Program-made: the position numbers and the translations under genes
From: [Pantoea] beijingensis
GTDB taxonomy: Bacteria; Pseudomonadota; Gammaproteobacteria; Enterobacterales; Enterobacteriaceae
DNA: 64,000 nt
Reading direction: 5' to 3'
Assembly (NCBI RefSeq): GCF_022647505.1
Contig: NZ_CP071409.1
Location: 2,480,001 to 2,544,000 of the forward strand
Shown here: piece by piece, positions 1-10,876 of the stretch
How positions within the stretch are numbered: the first letter of the stretch is position 1
Layout of the letters: each line of letters starts with the position of its first letter
The notes under the pieces: generated by a model
What the model was told of the DNA's origin: nothing
Databases searched by the model: none
Seen by the model: the letters and a program-made list of their open reading frames with translations, nothing else

Positions 1-216
1 CGCGAGGAGCGGCTTGATGTGCTTGATGCTCGTCTGGACGAAATGGGACTTAATAAAGAAGACTACTGGTGGTATCGCGACCTTCGCCGTTACGGCACCG
101 TTCCTCATTCTGGATTCGGATTAGGTTTCGAACGGTTAATCGCTTATGTCACTGGCGTACAAAATGTAAGAGATGTTATCCCTTTCCCACGTACACCTCG
201 CAATGCAAGTTTCTAA
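1..216 (+). CDS. asnS: Asparaginyl-tRNA synthetase, C-terminal fragment
   Basis: Only the last 71 codons are present; the gene enters from the left edge in frame 1. The enzyme charges tRNA-Asn with asparagine in the cytoplasm. The fragment contains the class II synthetase motif 3 ([10 protein letters not shown], with the ATP-binding Arg) and ends in PRNASF, which I recognise as the end of enteric AsnRS. It is followed by ompF in the same direction, as in E. coli, but separated from it by a strong terminator. Nothing can be said about the N-terminal anticodon-binding domain, which lies outside the window. Confidence 0.96.
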   Translation, partial: REERLDVLDARLDEMGLNKEDYWWYRDLRRYGTVPHSGFGLGFERLIAYVTGVQNVRDVIPFPRTPRNASF

Positions 217-253
217 TATTCAGCATTAAGTATAATAAATTCATATATATAGT

Positions 254-279
254 AAGGCCAGCTCTGCTGGCCTTTTTTT
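254..279 (+). terminator. Rho-independent terminator of asnS
   Basis: A perfect 9-bp stem (AAGGCCAGC / GCTGGCCTT) with a TCT loop is followed by a run of seven T. It lies 38 bases after the asnS stop and isolates it from ompF. Confidence 0.9.
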
Positions 280-320
280 ATTTTTGTAAATTTTGAATTG
301 TCTCACAAAGTTCCTTGTTT

Positions 321-385
321 TTTACATTTAGAAATACAAATTTTCTTTATGAAACAAAGTTGGGATATTTGTAGCACTTTGTGGG
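321..385 (+). promoter_or_regulatory. Probable OmpR-binding sites upstream of ompF
   Basis: TTTACATTTAGAAATACA (321-338), TTTTCTTTATGAAACAAA (341-358) and TATTTGTAGCACTTTG (366-381) match the position and general sequence of the F1, F2 and F3 OmpR sites of E. coli ompF. OmpR-P binding here would activate ompF at low osmolarity. Confidence 0.6.
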
Positions 386-408
386 TAGATTAAGCGTGCT
401 TTGAATGG

Positions 409-414
409 AAAGAT
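409..414 (+). promoter_or_regulatory. ompF promoter -10 element
   Basis: AAAGAT lies in the block TTGAATGGAAAGATGCC, which matches the start region of the E. coli ompF transcript. There is no good -35 hexamer, as expected for an OmpR-dependent promoter. Confidence 0.55.
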
Positions 415-501
415 GCCTTCAGACACAGGAAGACACCAAACTATCTTCATGGTTCTGTAAAGAATTTTTGACGGCAGTGGCAGGTGTCCAATAAACTCCA
501 A

Positions 502-518
502 TGAGGGTAATAATTAAA
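502..518 (+). promoter_or_regulatory. ompF ribosome-binding site and likely MicF target
   Basis: TGAGGGTAATAA just before the ATG is the ompF Shine-Dalgarno region that MicF pairs with in E. coli. micF itself is not in this window, so the pairing is inferred. Confidence 0.55.
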
Positions 519-1603
519 TGATGAAGCGCAACATTCTCGCAGTAGTAATCCCCGCCTTATTAGCTGCCAGTGCAGCAAATGCAGCAGAAATCTATAATAA
601 AGATGGCAACAAACTGGACCTTTATGGTAAAGCCGTAGGCCTGCACTATTTTTCTGATAACGATAGTAACGATGGCGATACATCTTACGTTCGTTTTGGC
701 TTCAAGGGTGAAACACAAATTAATGATCAACTGACCGGTTATGGTCAGTGGGAATACAACATCCAGGCAAACAACTCCGAAGGTTCTGACGCGCAAAACG
801 GTAATAAAACTCGTCTTGGCTTTGCTGGCCTGAAATTTGGTGACGCGGGCTCTCTGGATTATGGTCGTAACTATGGCGTGATCTACGATGCGCTGGCCTG
901 GACCGATATGATGCCAGAATTCGGCGGTGACTCAGCCTATTCCGACGGTTTCCTCGCTGGTCGTTCTACCGGCGTAGCCACTTATCGTAACAGCAATTTC
1001 TTTGGTCTGGTTGATGGCTGGGATTTCGCCGTACAGTACCAGGGCAAAAACGATCGTCCGGATATCCGTCGTGCTAATGGTGACGGCTACGCTCTGTCAA
1101 CCACTTATACCTCTCCAATCGGCGTCGCTATTGTCGGTGCTTATGGCGAATCTGACCGTACCGATCTTCAGAATGCGCCAACTGCTCTGGGCCATGGTGA
1201 TAAAGCACAAAGCTGGGCAACCGCGCTGAAATATGACGCAAACAATATTTATCTGGCTGCTATGTACGGTGAAACCCGTAACGCAACGCCAATTTCTGGC
1301 ACCATTAACACTGCCGAGGTTAACGGCTTTGCCAATAAAGCACAAAACTTCGAAGTAGTTGCTCAGTATCAGTTCGACTTCGGCTTACGTCCGTCACTGG
1401 GATACGTACAGTCTAAAGGTAAAGAGATTGAGGGCGTTGGCGATGCTGACCTGATCAAATATATCGATATTGGCGCAACCTACTACTTCAACAAAAACAT
1501 GTCTACTTATGTTGATTATCAGATCAACCAGTTGAATGACAACAACCCTCTGGGTCTGAACACCGACGACACCGTTGCGGTTGGTTTGGTTTACCAGTTC
1601 TAA
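518..1603 (+). CDS. ompF: Outer-membrane general porin OmpF
   Basis: A trimeric 16-strand beta-barrel porin for small hydrophilic solutes in the outer membrane. The 361-residue precursor starts [15 protein letters not shown] and has a 22-residue signal peptide cleaved after ANA, giving mature [16 protein letters not shown], the standard porin N-terminus. The constriction loop L3 contains PEFGGD (precursor residues about 133-138), and the protein ends in the aromatic signature VYQF used by the Bam machinery. Loop regions (for example residues 180-190 and 255-270) differ from E. coli OmpF, as expected for surface-exposed parts. It lies between asnS and aspC, which is the E. coli position of ompF rather than ompC or phoE, so I use that symbol. 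Confidence 0.93.
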   Translation: MMKRNILAVVIPALLAASAANAAEIYNKDGNKLDLYGKAVGLHYFSDNDSNDGDTSYVRFGFKGETQINDQLTGYGQWEYNIQANNSEGSDAQNGNKTRLGFAGLKFGDAGSLDYGRNYGVIYDALAWTDMMPEFGGDSAYSDGFLAGRSTGVATYRNSNFFGLVDGWDFAVQYQGKNDRPDIRRANGDGYALSTTYTSPIGVAIVGAYGESDRTDLQNAPTALGHGDKAQSWATALKYDANNIYLAAMYGETRNATPISGTINTAEVNGFANKAQNFEVVAQYQFDFGLRPSLGYVQSKGKEIEGVGDADLIKYIDIGATYYFNKNMSTYVDYQINQLNDNNPLGLNTDDTVAVGLVYQF

Positions 1604-1646
1604 TTGCGCATTCTGAAGGTGAATTAACGCTTTCTATTCGCTGAAT

Positions 1647-1676
1647 AAGGCAGGACTTCGGTCCTGCTTTTTCTTT
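1647..1676 (+). terminator. Rho-independent terminator of ompF
   Basis: GCAGGAC-TTCG-GTCCTGC forms a 7-bp stem with a stable UUCG tetraloop, extended by AA/TT pairs and followed by TTTTTCTTTT. Confidence 0.9.
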
Positions 1677-1791
1677 TATGCACAGCGATATTTTTCTTAT
1701 TTTCTTTTTATCGCAAACGGTTGGCATTTACGCCTTCTGGCGTTAACCTGAGACTTCATTTCGCTTTAAATTACGCTTATGGACCTCTCCT

Positions 1792-2982
1792 ATGTTTGAA
1801 AACATTGCAGCTGCACCCGCCGATCCTATTCTTGGTTTAGCCGATCTTTTCCGCGCCGATGACCGCCCTACTAAAATTAATCTCGGGATTGGCGTCTATA
1901 AAGATGAAACAGGCAAAACGCCAGTGTTAACCAGTGTGAAAAAAGCAGAACAATTCTTGCTGGAAAATGAAACCACCAAAAACTATCTAAGCATTGATGG
2001 TCTTGCCGATTTCGCCAGTTGTACTCAGGTTCTGCTCTTTGGTAAAGATAACGCGATCATCGCCGATAAACGCGCCCGCACTGCACAAACGCCAGGAGGT
2101 ACCGGTGCCTTACGTGTGGCTGCTGATTTTCTTGCCACCCAAACGCCGGTTAAGCGCGTGTGGGTAAGCAATCCGAGCTGGCCAAACCATAAGAACGTCT
2201 TTGCATCAGCCGGATTGGAAGTCTGCGAATATCAGTATTATGACGCAATCAATCATCGACTGGACTTCGATGGCATGGTTGCCAGCCTACAAGCAGCAAA
2301 AGCAGGTGATGTCGTCCTGTTCCACGGATGCTGCCATAACCCAACGGGTATTGACCCAACGGCAGAACAATGGGCGAAGTTGGCAGAACTCGCCCTGGCA
2401 GGCGGATGGCTCCCGCTGTTCGACTTTGCATATCAGGGCTTCGCACGGGGTCTTGAAGAGGACGCGGAAGGCCTGCGCATCTTTGCTGCAAAACATAAAG
2501 AATTGATTGTAGCCAGCTCTTATTCTAAAAATTTTGGTTTATATAATGAACGTGTAGGCGCATTTACTCTGGTCGCGGCACAAGCTCGCGAGGCCGACAC
2601 CGCTTTTAGCCAGGTGAAAGCGACGATCCGCGCTAACTACTCTAATCCACCGGCACATGGCGCCGCCGTTGTTGCAACTATTCTTGGTAACGATGCACTT
2701 CGTGCTATCTGGGAACAGGAACTTACCGATATGCGTCAGCGTATCCACCGTATGCGTCAACTTTTCGTCAATACGCTGCAGGAGAAAGGGGCAAACCGCG
2801 ATTTCAGCTTTATTATTAACCAAAATGGTATGTTCTCATTCAGTGGGTTAACCAAAGATCAGGTTATTCGCTTGCGTGAAGAGTTCGCGGTTTATGCGGT
2901 TAATTCAGGCCGTGTGAATGTCGCCGGCATGACGCCAGATAATATGGCACCGCTGTGCGAAGCGATCGTCGCAGTTCTGTAA
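1792..2982 (+). CDS. aspC: Aspartate aminotransferase
   Basis: A cytoplasmic PLP enzyme that exchanges amino groups between aspartate/oxaloacetate and glutamate/2-oxoglutarate, and also acts on aromatic keto acids. The 396-residue product equals the E. coli length. The fold-type I PLP lysine lies in [15 protein letters not shown] (Lys246), and the NPTG and GCCHNPTG signatures that precede the cofactor site are present (residues 179-186). The start ATG has the pyrimidine-rich leader GACCTCTCCT instead of a strong Shine-Dalgarno. TTGGCA-N17-TAACCT (1721-1749) is a weak candidate promoter. It follows ompF in the same direction with a terminator between them, so it is probably transcribed alone. 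Confidence 0.97.
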   Translation: MFENIAAAPADPILGLADLFRADDRPTKINLGIGVYKDETGKTPVLTSVKKAEQFLLENETTKNYLSIDGLADFASCTQVLLFGKDNAIIADKRARTAQTPGGTGALRVAADFLATQTPVKRVWVSNPSWPNHKNVFASAGLEVCEYQYYDAINHRLDFDGMVASLQAAKAGDVVLFHGCCHNPTGIDPTAEQWAKLAELALAGGWLPLFDFAYQGFARGLEEDAEGLRIFAAKHKELIVASSYSKNFGLYNERVGAFTLVAAQAREADTAFSQVKATIRANYSNPPAHGAAVVATILGNDALRAIWEQELTDMRQRIHRMRQLFVNTLQEKGANRDFSFIINQNGMFSFSGLTKDQVIRLREEFAVYAVNSGRVNVAGMTPDNMAPLCEAIVAVL

Positions 2983-3007
2983 GGCACAGAGATCGTGACA
3001 GGGAAAA

Positions 3008-3034
3008 TGGGCCCTAATCAAGGGCCTATTTTTT
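3008..3034. terminator. Bidirectional terminator between aspC and ycbL
   Basis: The inverted repeat GGGCCCT-AATCA-AGGGCCT is followed by TATTTTTT on the plus strand and sits between convergent genes. The ycbL stop is at its right edge. Confidence 0.8.
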
Positions 3035-3662
3035 ATTGCAGAAACGGGTTAGAAATCCGCTCATGGCCTAACGTTGACATCGGTCCATGACCAGGAATAA
3101 AAGTCACATCATCCCCTAACGGCAGCAGTTTATTCGTAATGGATTGTATCAGCGCTTGATGATTGCCCTGAGGGAAATCGCTACGTCCCACACCACCGTT
3201 GAAAATGACGTCCCCGGAGATTAACAGACGTCCTGGCTTGTCGTAAAAGACGATATGGCCCGGCGTATGCCCTGGGCAGTGTAATACATCTAGCGTAATA
3301 TTCCCCACCAGCACCCTGTCGCCCTCTTCCAGCCAGCGATCCGGCGTTAACGGACGACATTCAGCCAGACCAAACATTCGGCTTTGTGCAGGTAAACCAT
3401 CCAGCCAGAAGGTATCCAGCTTATGCGGACCAATGACTTGCACACCATAGTGTGCAGCTAATTCTGCCGCAGCTCCTACATGGTCAAGATGCCCATGCGT
3501 GAGCAGAATTTGCGTGATCTGGACACCTTGCTGGTTAACTGCATCAATGATTTTCGCCGCGTCACCGCCGGGATCAACAATCGCCGCCTGGCGGGTGTCT
3601 GCACACCAAATAAGTGAACAATTCTGGGCAAACGCCGTCACCGGAATAATTTGATAATCCAT
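3033..3662 (-). CDS. ycbL: Metallo-beta-lactamase-fold hydrolase, type II glyoxalase-like
   Basis: A 209-residue MBL-fold protein of the GloC/YcbL type, a small hydroxyacylglutathione hydrolase that cleaves S-lactoylglutathione in methylglyoxal detoxification. The dinuclear metal motif HxHxDH is HGHLDH at residues 56-61, followed by [10 protein letters not shown] and FIPGHGP, which supply the later histidines and the bridging aspartate in SGDVIF. It lacks the C-terminal substrate domain of classic glyoxalase II (GloB). The protein ends at NPFLQ, about six residues earlier than the E. coli protein as I remember it. The ATG is preceded by GGAGA. It is convergent with aspC and upstream of nothing in its own operon. 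Confidence 0.9.
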   Translation of the reverse strand: MDYQIIPVTAFAQNCSLIWCADTRQAAIVDPGGDAAKIIDAVNQQGVQITQILLTHGHLDHVGAAAELAAHYGVQVIGPHKLDTFWLDGLPAQSRMFGLAECRPLTPDRWLEEGDRVLVGNITLDVLHCPGHTPGHIVFYDKPGRLLISGDVIFNGGVGRSDFPQGNHQALIQSITNKLLPLGDDVTFIPGHGPMSTLGHERISNPFLQ

Positions 3663-3706
3663 ACCTCTCCATTACCGACAAAACTGCATTGTCAGGTTTT
3701 ACTACC

Positions 3707-4255
3707 CTACCAGGTTCTAACCGGGCCGGTATCAATATGCACAAAGTTACTGCTGGGGTAGTATCCTACACCACCAGCCCGCATTTTTAATGCAGCTTTG
3801 CGAACATTGCTCAGAGAGATGCCTTCAATGTGGAAATCCATTGCCTGTCCTAGCGTATGGTAGCTGTGCTTTGCGACGCCCTTACTGTGTGATCGTAGTT
3901 TATTGTTGGTCACCAGCGAACGGTAGCCAGAAACTAACTGTACGGGTTTACGTGTATCCAGCATGGCCTGCAGGCGATATAACTGATCAAACAACGAAGG
4001 ATCGATACTTTTAATCTTATTTGCCCGGTAATCGCGAAAAAAATGATTCAGACGCGCCAATTCATCCTTGTCATAGCTTTTCCCATTGAAAAACTCAGTT
4101 TTGAGGCTTTCACCGGTATGGAGGTTATTAAGGGTGAGAACGCGCGGACGTGAAGTGGATAATGATGCTAAAGCCTTACTCGGAAGTAATGCAACGCCAA
4201 GCGCCGCGCCGCCTAACGCCAGCCACTTACGACGATATGGATCAAATGTATTCAT
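3707..4255 (-). CDS. mepK: Murein DD-endopeptidase MepK
   Basis: A periplasmic peptidase M15-family zinc enzyme (former ycbK) that cleaves peptidoglycan cross-links, known in E. coli to act on both 3-4 and 3-3 bridges during wall growth. The 182-residue precursor starts with a twin-arginine-like signal (RRKW at residues 8-11, hydrophobic stretch, ALA near residue 30). Zinc ligands are visible as H133-x6-D140 (HTLGQAMD) and H173 in FVHIDTGPVRTW. It lies directly downstream of ldtD on the same strand; LdtD makes the 3-3 cross-links that MepK can cut, so the pair forms a functional unit. Confidence 0.93.
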   Translation of the reverse strand: MNTFDPYRRKWLALGGAALGVALLPSKALASLSTSRPRVLTLNNLHTGESLKTEFFNGKSYDKDELARLNHFFRDYRANKIKSIDPSLFDQLYRLQAMLDTRKPVQLVSGYRSLVTNNKLRSHSKGVAKHSYHTLGQAMDFHIEGISLSNVRKAALKMRAGGVGYYPSSNFVHIDTGPVRTW

Positions 4256-4407
4256 GAATTGCGATTACCTGCAGAAAAATAAAAAAATGTGCAAAAAGTA
4301 CACAAAACCGAACCTTAACGCCCAGATCAGCATTCGTCATCCCGTCGAACAGAAAAGTAGCGCAGGATCCCATTTCAGCGCGTTTTTTCAGGATCGGTGT
4401 TAAGAAG

Positions 4408-4426
4408 GCCGCTGTGCAACAGCGGC
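4408..4426 (-). terminator. Hairpin after ldtD
   Basis: GCCGCTG-TGCAA-CAGCGGC gives a 7-bp stem 15 bases past the ldtD stop. On the minus strand it is followed by CTTCTTAACA, a poor T-run, so termination may be partial and allow read-through into mepK. Confidence 0.45.
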
Positions 4427-4440
4427 TGTATTTTCAACAA

Positions 4441-6249
4441 CTAAAGCAACAGTTGCCCTGCGCGCGCCAGCACCTGAGCGCCGGATCGGGCCGTTTCATC
4501 ATAATTGTAAATATCTGTTCTGAACTGGGGTTTGCCGTCATCAGCAACCCATGCCGTCAGGTAATAGAGATTGACAGGGATACGATGCCGAATAGACACG
4601 TACTGGGTATTCCCTTCTTTGAGCTTGCCGGAAATTCGCGTGTCATTCCAGCCAGCGTCCTGCAACAGTAAATTTGCAAGGTCTGACGCTTTATTTACCC
4701 TGACACAGCCAGAACTTAACGCCCGAATATCCCTCTGAAAAAGGCCATGATTTGGCGTATCGTGAAGATAAATCGCATCAGAGCTAGGCATATTAAACTT
4801 GTAACGCCCCAACGAGTTGGTCGCCCCCGGAGCCTGGCGTAGGCGATACGGGAATGAAGATGCAGAAACCATGCTCCAGTCAATCATTGAAGGATCGATA
4901 ACGCTGGCATCACTACTCCATCCTGACAACATCGTGTAGCCATGTTTATACAGATAAGAAGGGTCCTGTTTTACTTTCGGAATAATATCGCGCCGTACCA
5001 GAGAGGTCGGAACATTCCACGGCGGATTCAGCACGACATTATTCAGCGCACTACGCATCAGTGGCGTTTTACGATCCGGGCGTCCGACAATAACCCTTGA
5101 GGATAAAATTTCATTACCATTAGCATAATAGACCAGCGAATAATTAGGGATATTCACCATGATGCCATTATGCATATCATCCGGCAGCAAACGAAGACGC
5201 TGAATATTCAATGCCAGCAATGATGCACGAATCTGAGGCGAAACATTCAGCCACTCACGTGTTCTTACCCCAATAGCACCGTCGCTTTCCAGTCCTTGCC
5301 ACTGCTGGAAACGCTTCACACCCTCAACCAAATCTTGAGTGTAAATATTATCGCCCACACTGCTTTCTACCGCTGGCGAGGCTTCTACGTTACCGGCACT
5401 GGCTGGCGTATCTGCCGCCAGATCGTTGGTATCAGTTGCCGATGGTGCAACCACCGTATTTTCGGGTTGCGGGCTGTCGATACCATCCTGGACAGATTTA
5501 TGAACAATGCTGCTGTCCGAAAGCATACCTGTACGCTGCAAAATCTCTCGCAGTGCCGGGACATCCTGGCTGAGTTGCCCCGGACGTAACGTCTGTTTAT
5601 CCATGAGCTGAGGCCAGGGATGGTTATCCGCAAGCATCGTTTTTAGTGCCTCGTGCATACGCGAATATTGCGGGTGCTGTGGCGCTAGAGTGAGTACAAA
5701 GTTGCGTAAGCCACTGGAGACCGCGGCGGACTGCCACTGGTTAATGACAGAAACCGGCGGCAGCCCCATTTTATAAGGCACATTACTGTAGAGCCAGCTT
5801 TCCCCCTGTGTCGGTACGCTGGAGACAAACTGTAGATAGCCGAGCATGGCGTCTGACAGCACAATATCCCGCGCCATACCGCTGATTTCGGGATTAGTTA
5901 ACTCTTTGATCCACTGCGTAAATTGAGGCTGAACACCGGAAATTGCGACCTCAGCTAACTGCTGCTGAAATTGCTGAACGGCGTCCCGATCCTGCCACAT
6001 TGGCTGCATATTATGCGCCGCATACAGCGAGGCAAGGGATCCCAGGTAAAAAGGTTTACTACCCGTCGGCATCGTAGCAACTATTTTCGACTGACTCTGA
6101 GCGACAGTCATCTTACTACCAGCTATCGCTGAGGCTGAAGTTGGGGTTGAGTTGAGTGCAGCATCTGCGCTGTACGCATGAGTGAAACTGAGTGCAATGC
6201 AACACCCCAGAACCACTTTTTTTAACGACATAAAATGAGCCAGCAACAT
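4441..6249 (-). CDS. ldtD: L,D-transpeptidase LdtD
   Basis: A periplasmic enzyme (former ycbB) that forms meso-DAP-to-meso-DAP 3-3 peptide cross-links in peptidoglycan and is linked to envelope stress and beta-lactam resistance. I chose the ATG at 6249 (602 residues): it has AGGGGGCAAAGG just upstream and its MLLAHF aligns with the E. coli start MLLN; an in-frame ATG at 6303 would add 18 residues without a signal-like sequence. A hydrophobic signal segment follows ([13 protein letters not shown]). The order is signal, N-terminal scaffold domain, peptidoglycan-binding motif ([20 protein letters not shown]), then YkuD catalytic domain with YLHDTPNH and the active-site Cys in SSGCVRVN (about residue 515, 87 from the C-terminus as in E. 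coli). The N-terminal third is strongly diverged from E. coli. Confidence 0.93.
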   Translation of the reverse strand: MLLAHFMSLKKVVLGCCIALSFTHAYSADAALNSTPTSASAIAGSKMTVAQSQSKIVATMPTGSKPFYLGSLASLYAAHNMQPMWQDRDAVQQFQQQLAEVAISGVQPQFTQWIKELTNPEISGMARDIVLSDAMLGYLQFVSSVPTQGESWLYSNVPYKMGLPPVSVINQWQSAAVSSGLRNFVLTLAPQHPQYSRMHEALKTMLADNHPWPQLMDKQTLRPGQLSQDVPALREILQRTGMLSDSSIVHKSVQDGIDSPQPENTVVAPSATDTNDLAADTPASAGNVEASPAVESSVGDNIYTQDLVEGVKRFQQWQGLESDGAIGVRTREWLNVSPQIRASLLALNIQRLRLLPDDMHNGIMVNIPNYSLVYYANGNEILSSRVIVGRPDRKTPLMRSALNNVVLNPPWNVPTSLVRRDIIPKVKQDPSYLYKHGYTMLSGWSSDASVIDPSMIDWSMVSASSFPYRLRQAPGATNSLGRYKFNMPSSDAIYLHDTPNHGLFQRDIRALSSGCVRVNKASDLANLLLQDAGWNDTRISGKLKEGNTQYVSIRHRIPVNLYYLTAWVADDGKPQFRTDIYNYDETARSGAQVLARAGQLLL

Positions 6250-6324
6250 CCTTTGCCCCCTGTTAACTGTAATACCGACATTTCTCGTCGAACCATTCAT
6301 CATTGTTGTAAGTATAGGAACGAA

Positions 6325-6358
6325 AACGGCATTTGCGTGGATTAACGCAAATGCCGTT
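6325..6358 (-). terminator. Long perfect inverted repeat after mukB, probable terminator
   Basis: AACGGCATTTGCGT (6325-6338) and its exact complement ACGCAAATGCCGTT (6345-6358) enclose a 6-base loop. On the minus strand it follows the mukB stop (6389) and is followed by TTTTCGTTCC. It also sits about 75 bases upstream of the chosen ldtD start. Confidence 0.75.
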
Positions 6359-6388
6359 AAGTAGATTAATACCTGAACGAATGTTTTA

Positions 6389-9300
6389 CTATATCTGTGC
6401 AGATGATTTTCCGTTTTCCAGACCCGGTAGGTTTGCCGCGTCTGATGATACGTGGCCCGGAGCAGGATCGGCAGAGAAGCCTCTCAGCCCAACAACATGC
6501 ACATGCTCGGTGTTTTGGAAAACCTTACGTACGAGTTTATACGTCGTTCCTTTCTCCGGACTAATATTTTCCGGCGCTGCAATAATTAACTGCATTTCAA
6601 GCCGGTCACAAAGCTCAAATAAGGTTGCAATGGATTTTGCATCAAGACGCGCCGCTTCATCGAGGAACAGCAGGCGACAAGGCGAAATATCCTTACCACG
6701 CAAACGACGAGATTCCTCTTCCCAACTTTGTACCACCATCACCAGAATCGACATCCCGGTCCCAATCGCTTCACCCGTTGATAACGCGCCACTCTCTGCA
6801 CGTAACCAGCCGTCGGACCCTCGGTTAACCTCAACTTCCATTTCAAGGTAATTGCGGTAATCCAGAAGCTCTTCACCGATGGTCTGCGGCGTTCGCTGCC
6901 CCATATCAATGTGTGGGTTCAGGCGTTGATACAGCTTGGCCAGTGCTTCAGAGAAGGTCAGGCGATTACTGTTAAACAGATCCTGATGCTGCTCATGTTG
7001 TTCAGAAAGCACATCCAGTAGGACAGAGTGTGCCTCACGCACATTGACGTTCAGACGCACGCTGCGCACCTGACCAAAGCTGACGCTTTGCAAGCCCTGG
7101 TTCAACTGACGAATACGGTTCTGTTCACGCTGAATGGTTTTACGAATAATATTCGATGCACTACGAGTGCTGATCGCCAGCATCTGTTCGCGTGCAGTGA
7201 GCTCTTCGGTCAGGCGATTAAGCTCAATTTCCATCTGCTCAATCGCTTCCACAGGATCGTCTGTGCGGATGATATCCTGGCGAATACGCTCACGCAGGTG
7301 CTGATAGACCGCAATAAAAAACTGAATCTTACGCTCAGGCCGTTTAGGGTCTTCCGACATGCGTAAAACATCACGCAGATGTTCATTATCCGCCACCGCC
7401 AGACGCAGCGCCCCCAACGCCTTATCCGACATTGAGCGCAGTTCATCTCCACCCATATATGCCAGTTCACGCCGGTGCAAACGACGCTCGACACCGTTGT
7501 CTTTCACCATACGCATCACCGCGCACCAGCCCGCTTTCGCTGTTACGACCTGCTCACGATTCTGATGATAATCGCGTTCCAGCCGGCGTAATTTCTTCTG
7601 AAGCGCATCCATCTCCGCTTCACAGAACGTCAGCTGTTTTTCCAGTTGATTACGGCGGGCACGGTTATTACTCAGCGCGCTGTATAATTCGTCACGGCGA
7701 ATACGTGCCCGCTCTTCGGCGGAAGCATCAGCCTGCACGCCGATATCCAGCATTTCCTGATTCAGCTCTTTCAGCATATCTCGCTTCGCATCATACGAGC
7801 TTTTCAGAGAAGCCAGCACCTGCGAATATTGCGTCAGCTGAACCTGATGCTGCCGCAGGCGATCGCGTGCACGGGCACGCTCCGCTTCTGCCTGCTCAAG
7901 GCGCTGGCGCAGTTTCTCGTTAAGATCGCTGGTGCCGGTTAGCATGCCGGCAGAATCAACATAGCTGAAGTGGGCACGACGCTGCGTCACTTCAGTCAAT
8001 GCAAAGGCTTGCTGTCGGGCATCACGTTGTGTCTGTTGCGCTTGCTGATAATCTGCCTTCAGCTGCTCATGCTGCTCGGGATCGCTTTGCAGTACTGAGA
8101 CTATAGGCTCCAGCCGCGCCAGGTTATTACCCTGCTGCTGGATAAAGCGCGACGCTTCCTGGGACTCCTCCAGCCGCTCGCGAATTTCCTCACAGCGGTC
8201 CGGTAACGTTTCATCATTCAGCAACGTGACGCGCGGCAGTAACCGGTTTAATTGCGCGACACCCTCTTTCGCCATCTCAAACTGGTGGCGCTGCTGCTGA
8301 TTCTCACTTTCATGGCTGGTTAATCCACGCTCAATCTCGGTGCGACGCGTATTAAGCTGGCGGATCTGCACTTCAGGATCGCTTTCGAAAGCAACCGCAA
8401 GGTGACTGCCAATAAAACGACTAAAGGATTGATGTAAACGCTGGGTTTTCTGCACATCGAATGACAGCGTGGCATAAGTTTCAGCCAGCTGCTCACGCTC
8501 GACATGCAATAACTCAAGCTGGTTTTCACGCGCTGCCCGACCAAACAGCGGGATTTTTGGGAAACGCGAGTAGCGCCACTGACGTTCAGCAACCTTAACC
8601 ACCACCGCTTTTTCAAGCTCTTCCACACTAAAGACGCTGTCATCAAAGGATTGCGGATCCCCTTCAATCAGATAAAGGTCTTCAGGGCACTCATCCAGTC
8701 CATCCAGCTGTTCACGTACCAGCGACAGATCCGGCACCACAATCGCATGCCGGGACGGGCCATAAAGCGCCGAGAAGTAAGGTGCGTCATCAATGGTGAC
8801 ATCATCATAAATTTCGGACAGCAAGACGCCGCCGAAACGTTCGGCCAGGGTATTCAGCCTTGCGTCTTCCGCACCGCCAGGCTGACTCAGGCGCTCGATC
8901 TGTTTTTCAATATCACGTTTACGCGCCGCAATCTCATCTCGTTCTACCGTACTTTCACGTTCGCGTTCCAGCAACTGCTGCATAAACTCGGTGACCTGCT
9001 GGCTACTTTCCAGCGGCTGCCCGGTCTGCTCACTTAGCTGCGTCAGGATTTCCTGAGCCGCGAGCCAGTGCGGCGCACGAGCGGTCAGAGTGTTGACGCG
9101 TTCGCGGATCTGATCGAGTTCCTGACGCATCAGCATCCGACGTTCACCCGCATCAGAAACAGTTTGTGTAAGTTGCTCAATCTGTGCCTCCAGCTCCCGC
9201 TGGAGGGACTCAAGCTCACTGGCGTCATACTGCTGGCCCTGGCGCTTGCAGAATTCATTGAGTAAACGCTCTGCTTCTTGCTGCTCACGGAGGCGCTGCT

Positions 9301-10876
9301 CCATTTCGCTAAGGCGCATGCGCAGTGACTGAAGTTGCTCAGCATGATGACGCTGATTTGCCGCATCACGCAGCAGCTCACGGCCCGTTTGCCAGGCCTC
9401 ACTGCGGCTGACCGGACCGGCAATTTTATTCACCAATTCAAACGCCTGCTCAAACTGGCTGTGCGCAGCCTGCGCCACGCTCATTTTTTGTTCAAGCATC
9501 AGCAACTTATCTGTCGCTTCCTGCTCTTTCGCCTGGAACGTTTCCAGCCACTCGTCTACGTTATCAATGGAGAGTTCAGGGAGGTTACAGAGAGATTGCG
9601 CACGTTGTAAGGCCTGCAACGCCTGCTGATACTGAATCGCGCGGGTTTGCTGCACGTCAAGTGCCTGCTGATAATCCGCAAGTTGGCTCTTCAGCTCATC
9701 GACTTCCAGCTCCGCCGCTTCTGCCCGGGCTTCGTTCTCTTCCTGTACGTCACGGGCTTCACCAACGACTTCATTCTGTTCTTCCAGACGATAAGTCAGC
9801 TCATCGAGGTCGGATTCATAGCGCTCGATTTTTTCCTGCTGCCGCATCGCGGTCTGCACCAGATTGAGATGATCGCTGGCACCTTGATAATCGGTTTCCA
9901 GGTCGCTCTCCGCGCCATTATGCTCGGCCAGTTCCCGTGCCATCTCAATATGGCGGAACTGTTCCGATGCCAGCTGTTTACGGCTGGTAAACAGATCGCT
10001 ACGCAGCAGCAATGCGCCATCCAGATGAATACGCCGCTCGTTGGCATGACGCATATAATCGGCAGCAACATAGCTGGTCGCTTCAGAGATCAGATGCTTA
10101 AACAGATCGCGATCGGACTGCGTGACACGAATCGCTTCAAGCGTCATGCGATTTTCCCGCAGCGCCGCCTCCATATCCTGAAACGCTTTGCGAACACCGC
10201 CATTTTCAGGCAACAGGTAATCGCGCAGTGAACGGGTAATCGCACTGGAGATGCCGCCATACAGCGAGGCTTCAATCAAACGGTAATATTTACTGCGATC
10301 GCCAGCAGAGCGCAAACGGCGCGCCACAATCCCCAAATCAAACATCAGCGAGTGATAATCGGTGATCGAGTTAAACTGTTTGAATTGCACGCCTTCAATA
10401 GCTTCAAGGCGCTCTTTCAGCTCGCTCAATGGTAATACACGGGCCTGACGTTCATTAACCGTTTCAGTCAGAATTTCTGTAGGATTCAGCGACGAGGGCA
10501 GACCGTGAATGCTGAACGGTTTGATATCGACTTTCTTATCGCGTCCAGCCACCTGCTGCAGGCGCACCCCAACGATTACCCGCTGATGACGCGAGTTAAC
10601 CACCTCCAGCGTGGAGTAACAGACGCCGGCACGCAATTTACCGTGCAAGCCTTTATCACGAGAACCTGAAGTCGCTCCGGCTTCTGTGGTGTTACGAAAA
10701 TGCAGCAGCGTTAAATCAGGAATTAACGCGGTAATAAAGGCCGCCATGGTCGTCGATTTACCGGCACCATTTCCGCCGGAGAGCGTCGTAACCAGCTCGT
10801 CCAGGTCAAAGGTGCGTGCAAAAAAACCATTCCAGTTAATCAGCGTCAGCGAGCGAAATTTTCCGCGTTCAATCAT
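6389..10876 (-). CDS. mukB: Chromosome partition protein MukB (SMC-like ATPase)
   Basis: The core subunit of the MukBEF condensin, which compacts and segregates the nucleoid. The 1495-residue protein has the SMC-type layout: N-terminal ATPase half with Walker A GGNGAGKS (residues 34-41), a long glutamine/arginine/glutamate-rich coiled coil, a central hinge (around residues 650-800), the returning coiled coil, and a C-terminal half with the signature [12 protein letters not shown] and Walker [13 protein letters not shown]. It is a few residues longer than E. coli MukB (1486), mostly at the C-terminus, which ends in a flexible tail. Its ATG overlaps the mukE stop by four bases (ATGA), so it is the last gene of a cmoM-mukF-mukE-mukB operon. 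Confidence 0.98.
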   Translation of the reverse strand: MIERGKFRSLTLINWNGFFARTFDLDELVTTLSGGNGAGKSTTMAAFITALIPDLTLLHFRNTTEAGATSGSRDKGLHGKLRAGVCYSTLEVVNSRHQRVIVGVRLQQVAGRDKKVDIKPFSIHGLPSSLNPTEILTETVNERQARVLPLSELKERLEAIEGVQFKQFNSITDYHSLMFDLGIVARRLRSAGDRSKYYRLIEASLYGGISSAITRSLRDYLLPENGGVRKAFQDMEAALRENRMTLEAIRVTQSDRDLFKHLISEATSYVAADYMRHANERRIHLDGALLLRSDLFTSRKQLASEQFRHIEMARELAEHNGAESDLETDYQGASDHLNLVQTAMRQQEKIERYESDLDELTYRLEEQNEVVGEARDVQEENEARAEAAELEVDELKSQLADYQQALDVQQTRAIQYQQALQALQRAQSLCNLPELSIDNVDEWLETFQAKEQEATDKLLMLEQKMSVAQAAHSQFEQAFELVNKIAGPVSRSEAWQTGRELLRDAANQRHHAEQLQSLRMRLSEMEQRLREQQEAERLLNEFCKRQGQQYDASELESLQRELEAQIEQLTQTVSDAGERRMLMRQELDQIRERVNTLTARAPHWLAAQEILTQLSEQTGQPLESSQQVTEFMQQLLERERESTVERDEIAARKRDIEKQIERLSQPGGAEDARLNTLAERFGGVLLSEIYDDVTIDDAPYFSALYGPSRHAIVVPDLSLVREQLDGLDECPEDLYLIEGDPQSFDDSVFSVEELEKAVVVKVAERQWRYSRFPKIPLFGRAARENQLELLHVEREQLAETYATLSFDVQKTQRLHQSFSRFIGSHLAVAFESDPEVQIRQLNTRRTEIERGLTSHESENQQQRHQFEMAKEGVAQLNRLLPRVTLLNDETLPDRCEEIRERLEESQEASRFIQQQGNNLARLEPIVSVLQSDPEQHEQLKADYQQAQQTQRDARQQAFALTEVTQRRAHFSYVDSAGMLTGTSDLNEKLRQRLEQAEAERARARDRLRQHQVQLTQYSQVLASLKSSYDAKRDMLKELNQEMLDIGVQADASAEERARIRRDELYSALSNNRARRNQLEKQLTFCEAEMDALQKKLRRLERDYHQNREQVVTAKAGWCAVMRMVKDNGVERRLHRRELAYMGGDELRSMSDKALGALRLAVADNEHLRDVLRMSEDPKRPERKIQFFIAVYQHLRERIRQDIIRTDDPVEAIEQMEIELNRLTEELTAREQMLAISTRSASNIIRKTIQREQNRIRQLNQGLQSVSFGQVRSVRLNVNVREAHSVLLDVLSEQHEQHQDLFNSNRLTFSEALAKLYQRLNPHIDMGQRTPQTIGEELLDYRNYLEMEVEVNRGSDGWLRAESGALSTGEAIGTGMSILVMVVQSWEEESRRLRGKDISPCRLLFLDEAARLDAKSIATLFELCDRLEMQLIIAAPENISPEKGTTYKLVRKVFQNTEHVHVVGLRGFSADPAPGHVSSDAANLPGLENGKSSAQI

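Larger units (their letters stand above)
217..517 (+). promoter_or_regulatory. asnS-ompF intergenic region: ompF control region
   Basis: This 301-base gap holds no gene. After the asnS terminator comes an AT-rich stretch resembling the OmpR-binding F1-F3 cluster of E. coli ompF (about 321-385), then a promoter whose -10 is near 409-414, then a leader of roughly 100 bases. The leader keeps blocks I recognise from E. coli ompF, including AGACACC near 430 and GACGGCAGTGGCAGGTGTC at 471-489. Conservation of these untranslated blocks fits known control by OmpR and the small RNA MicF. The assignment rests on remembered similarity, not alignment. Confidence 0.75.

Noticed and set aside
6250..6303. 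18-residue extension of LdtD
   Set aside because: The internal ATG at 6249 has AGGGGG upstream and aligns with the E. coli start; the extension is not signal-like.
10873..10876. Frameshift between mukE and mukB
   Set aside because: The 4-base ATGA overlap is the normal coupled start of this operon.
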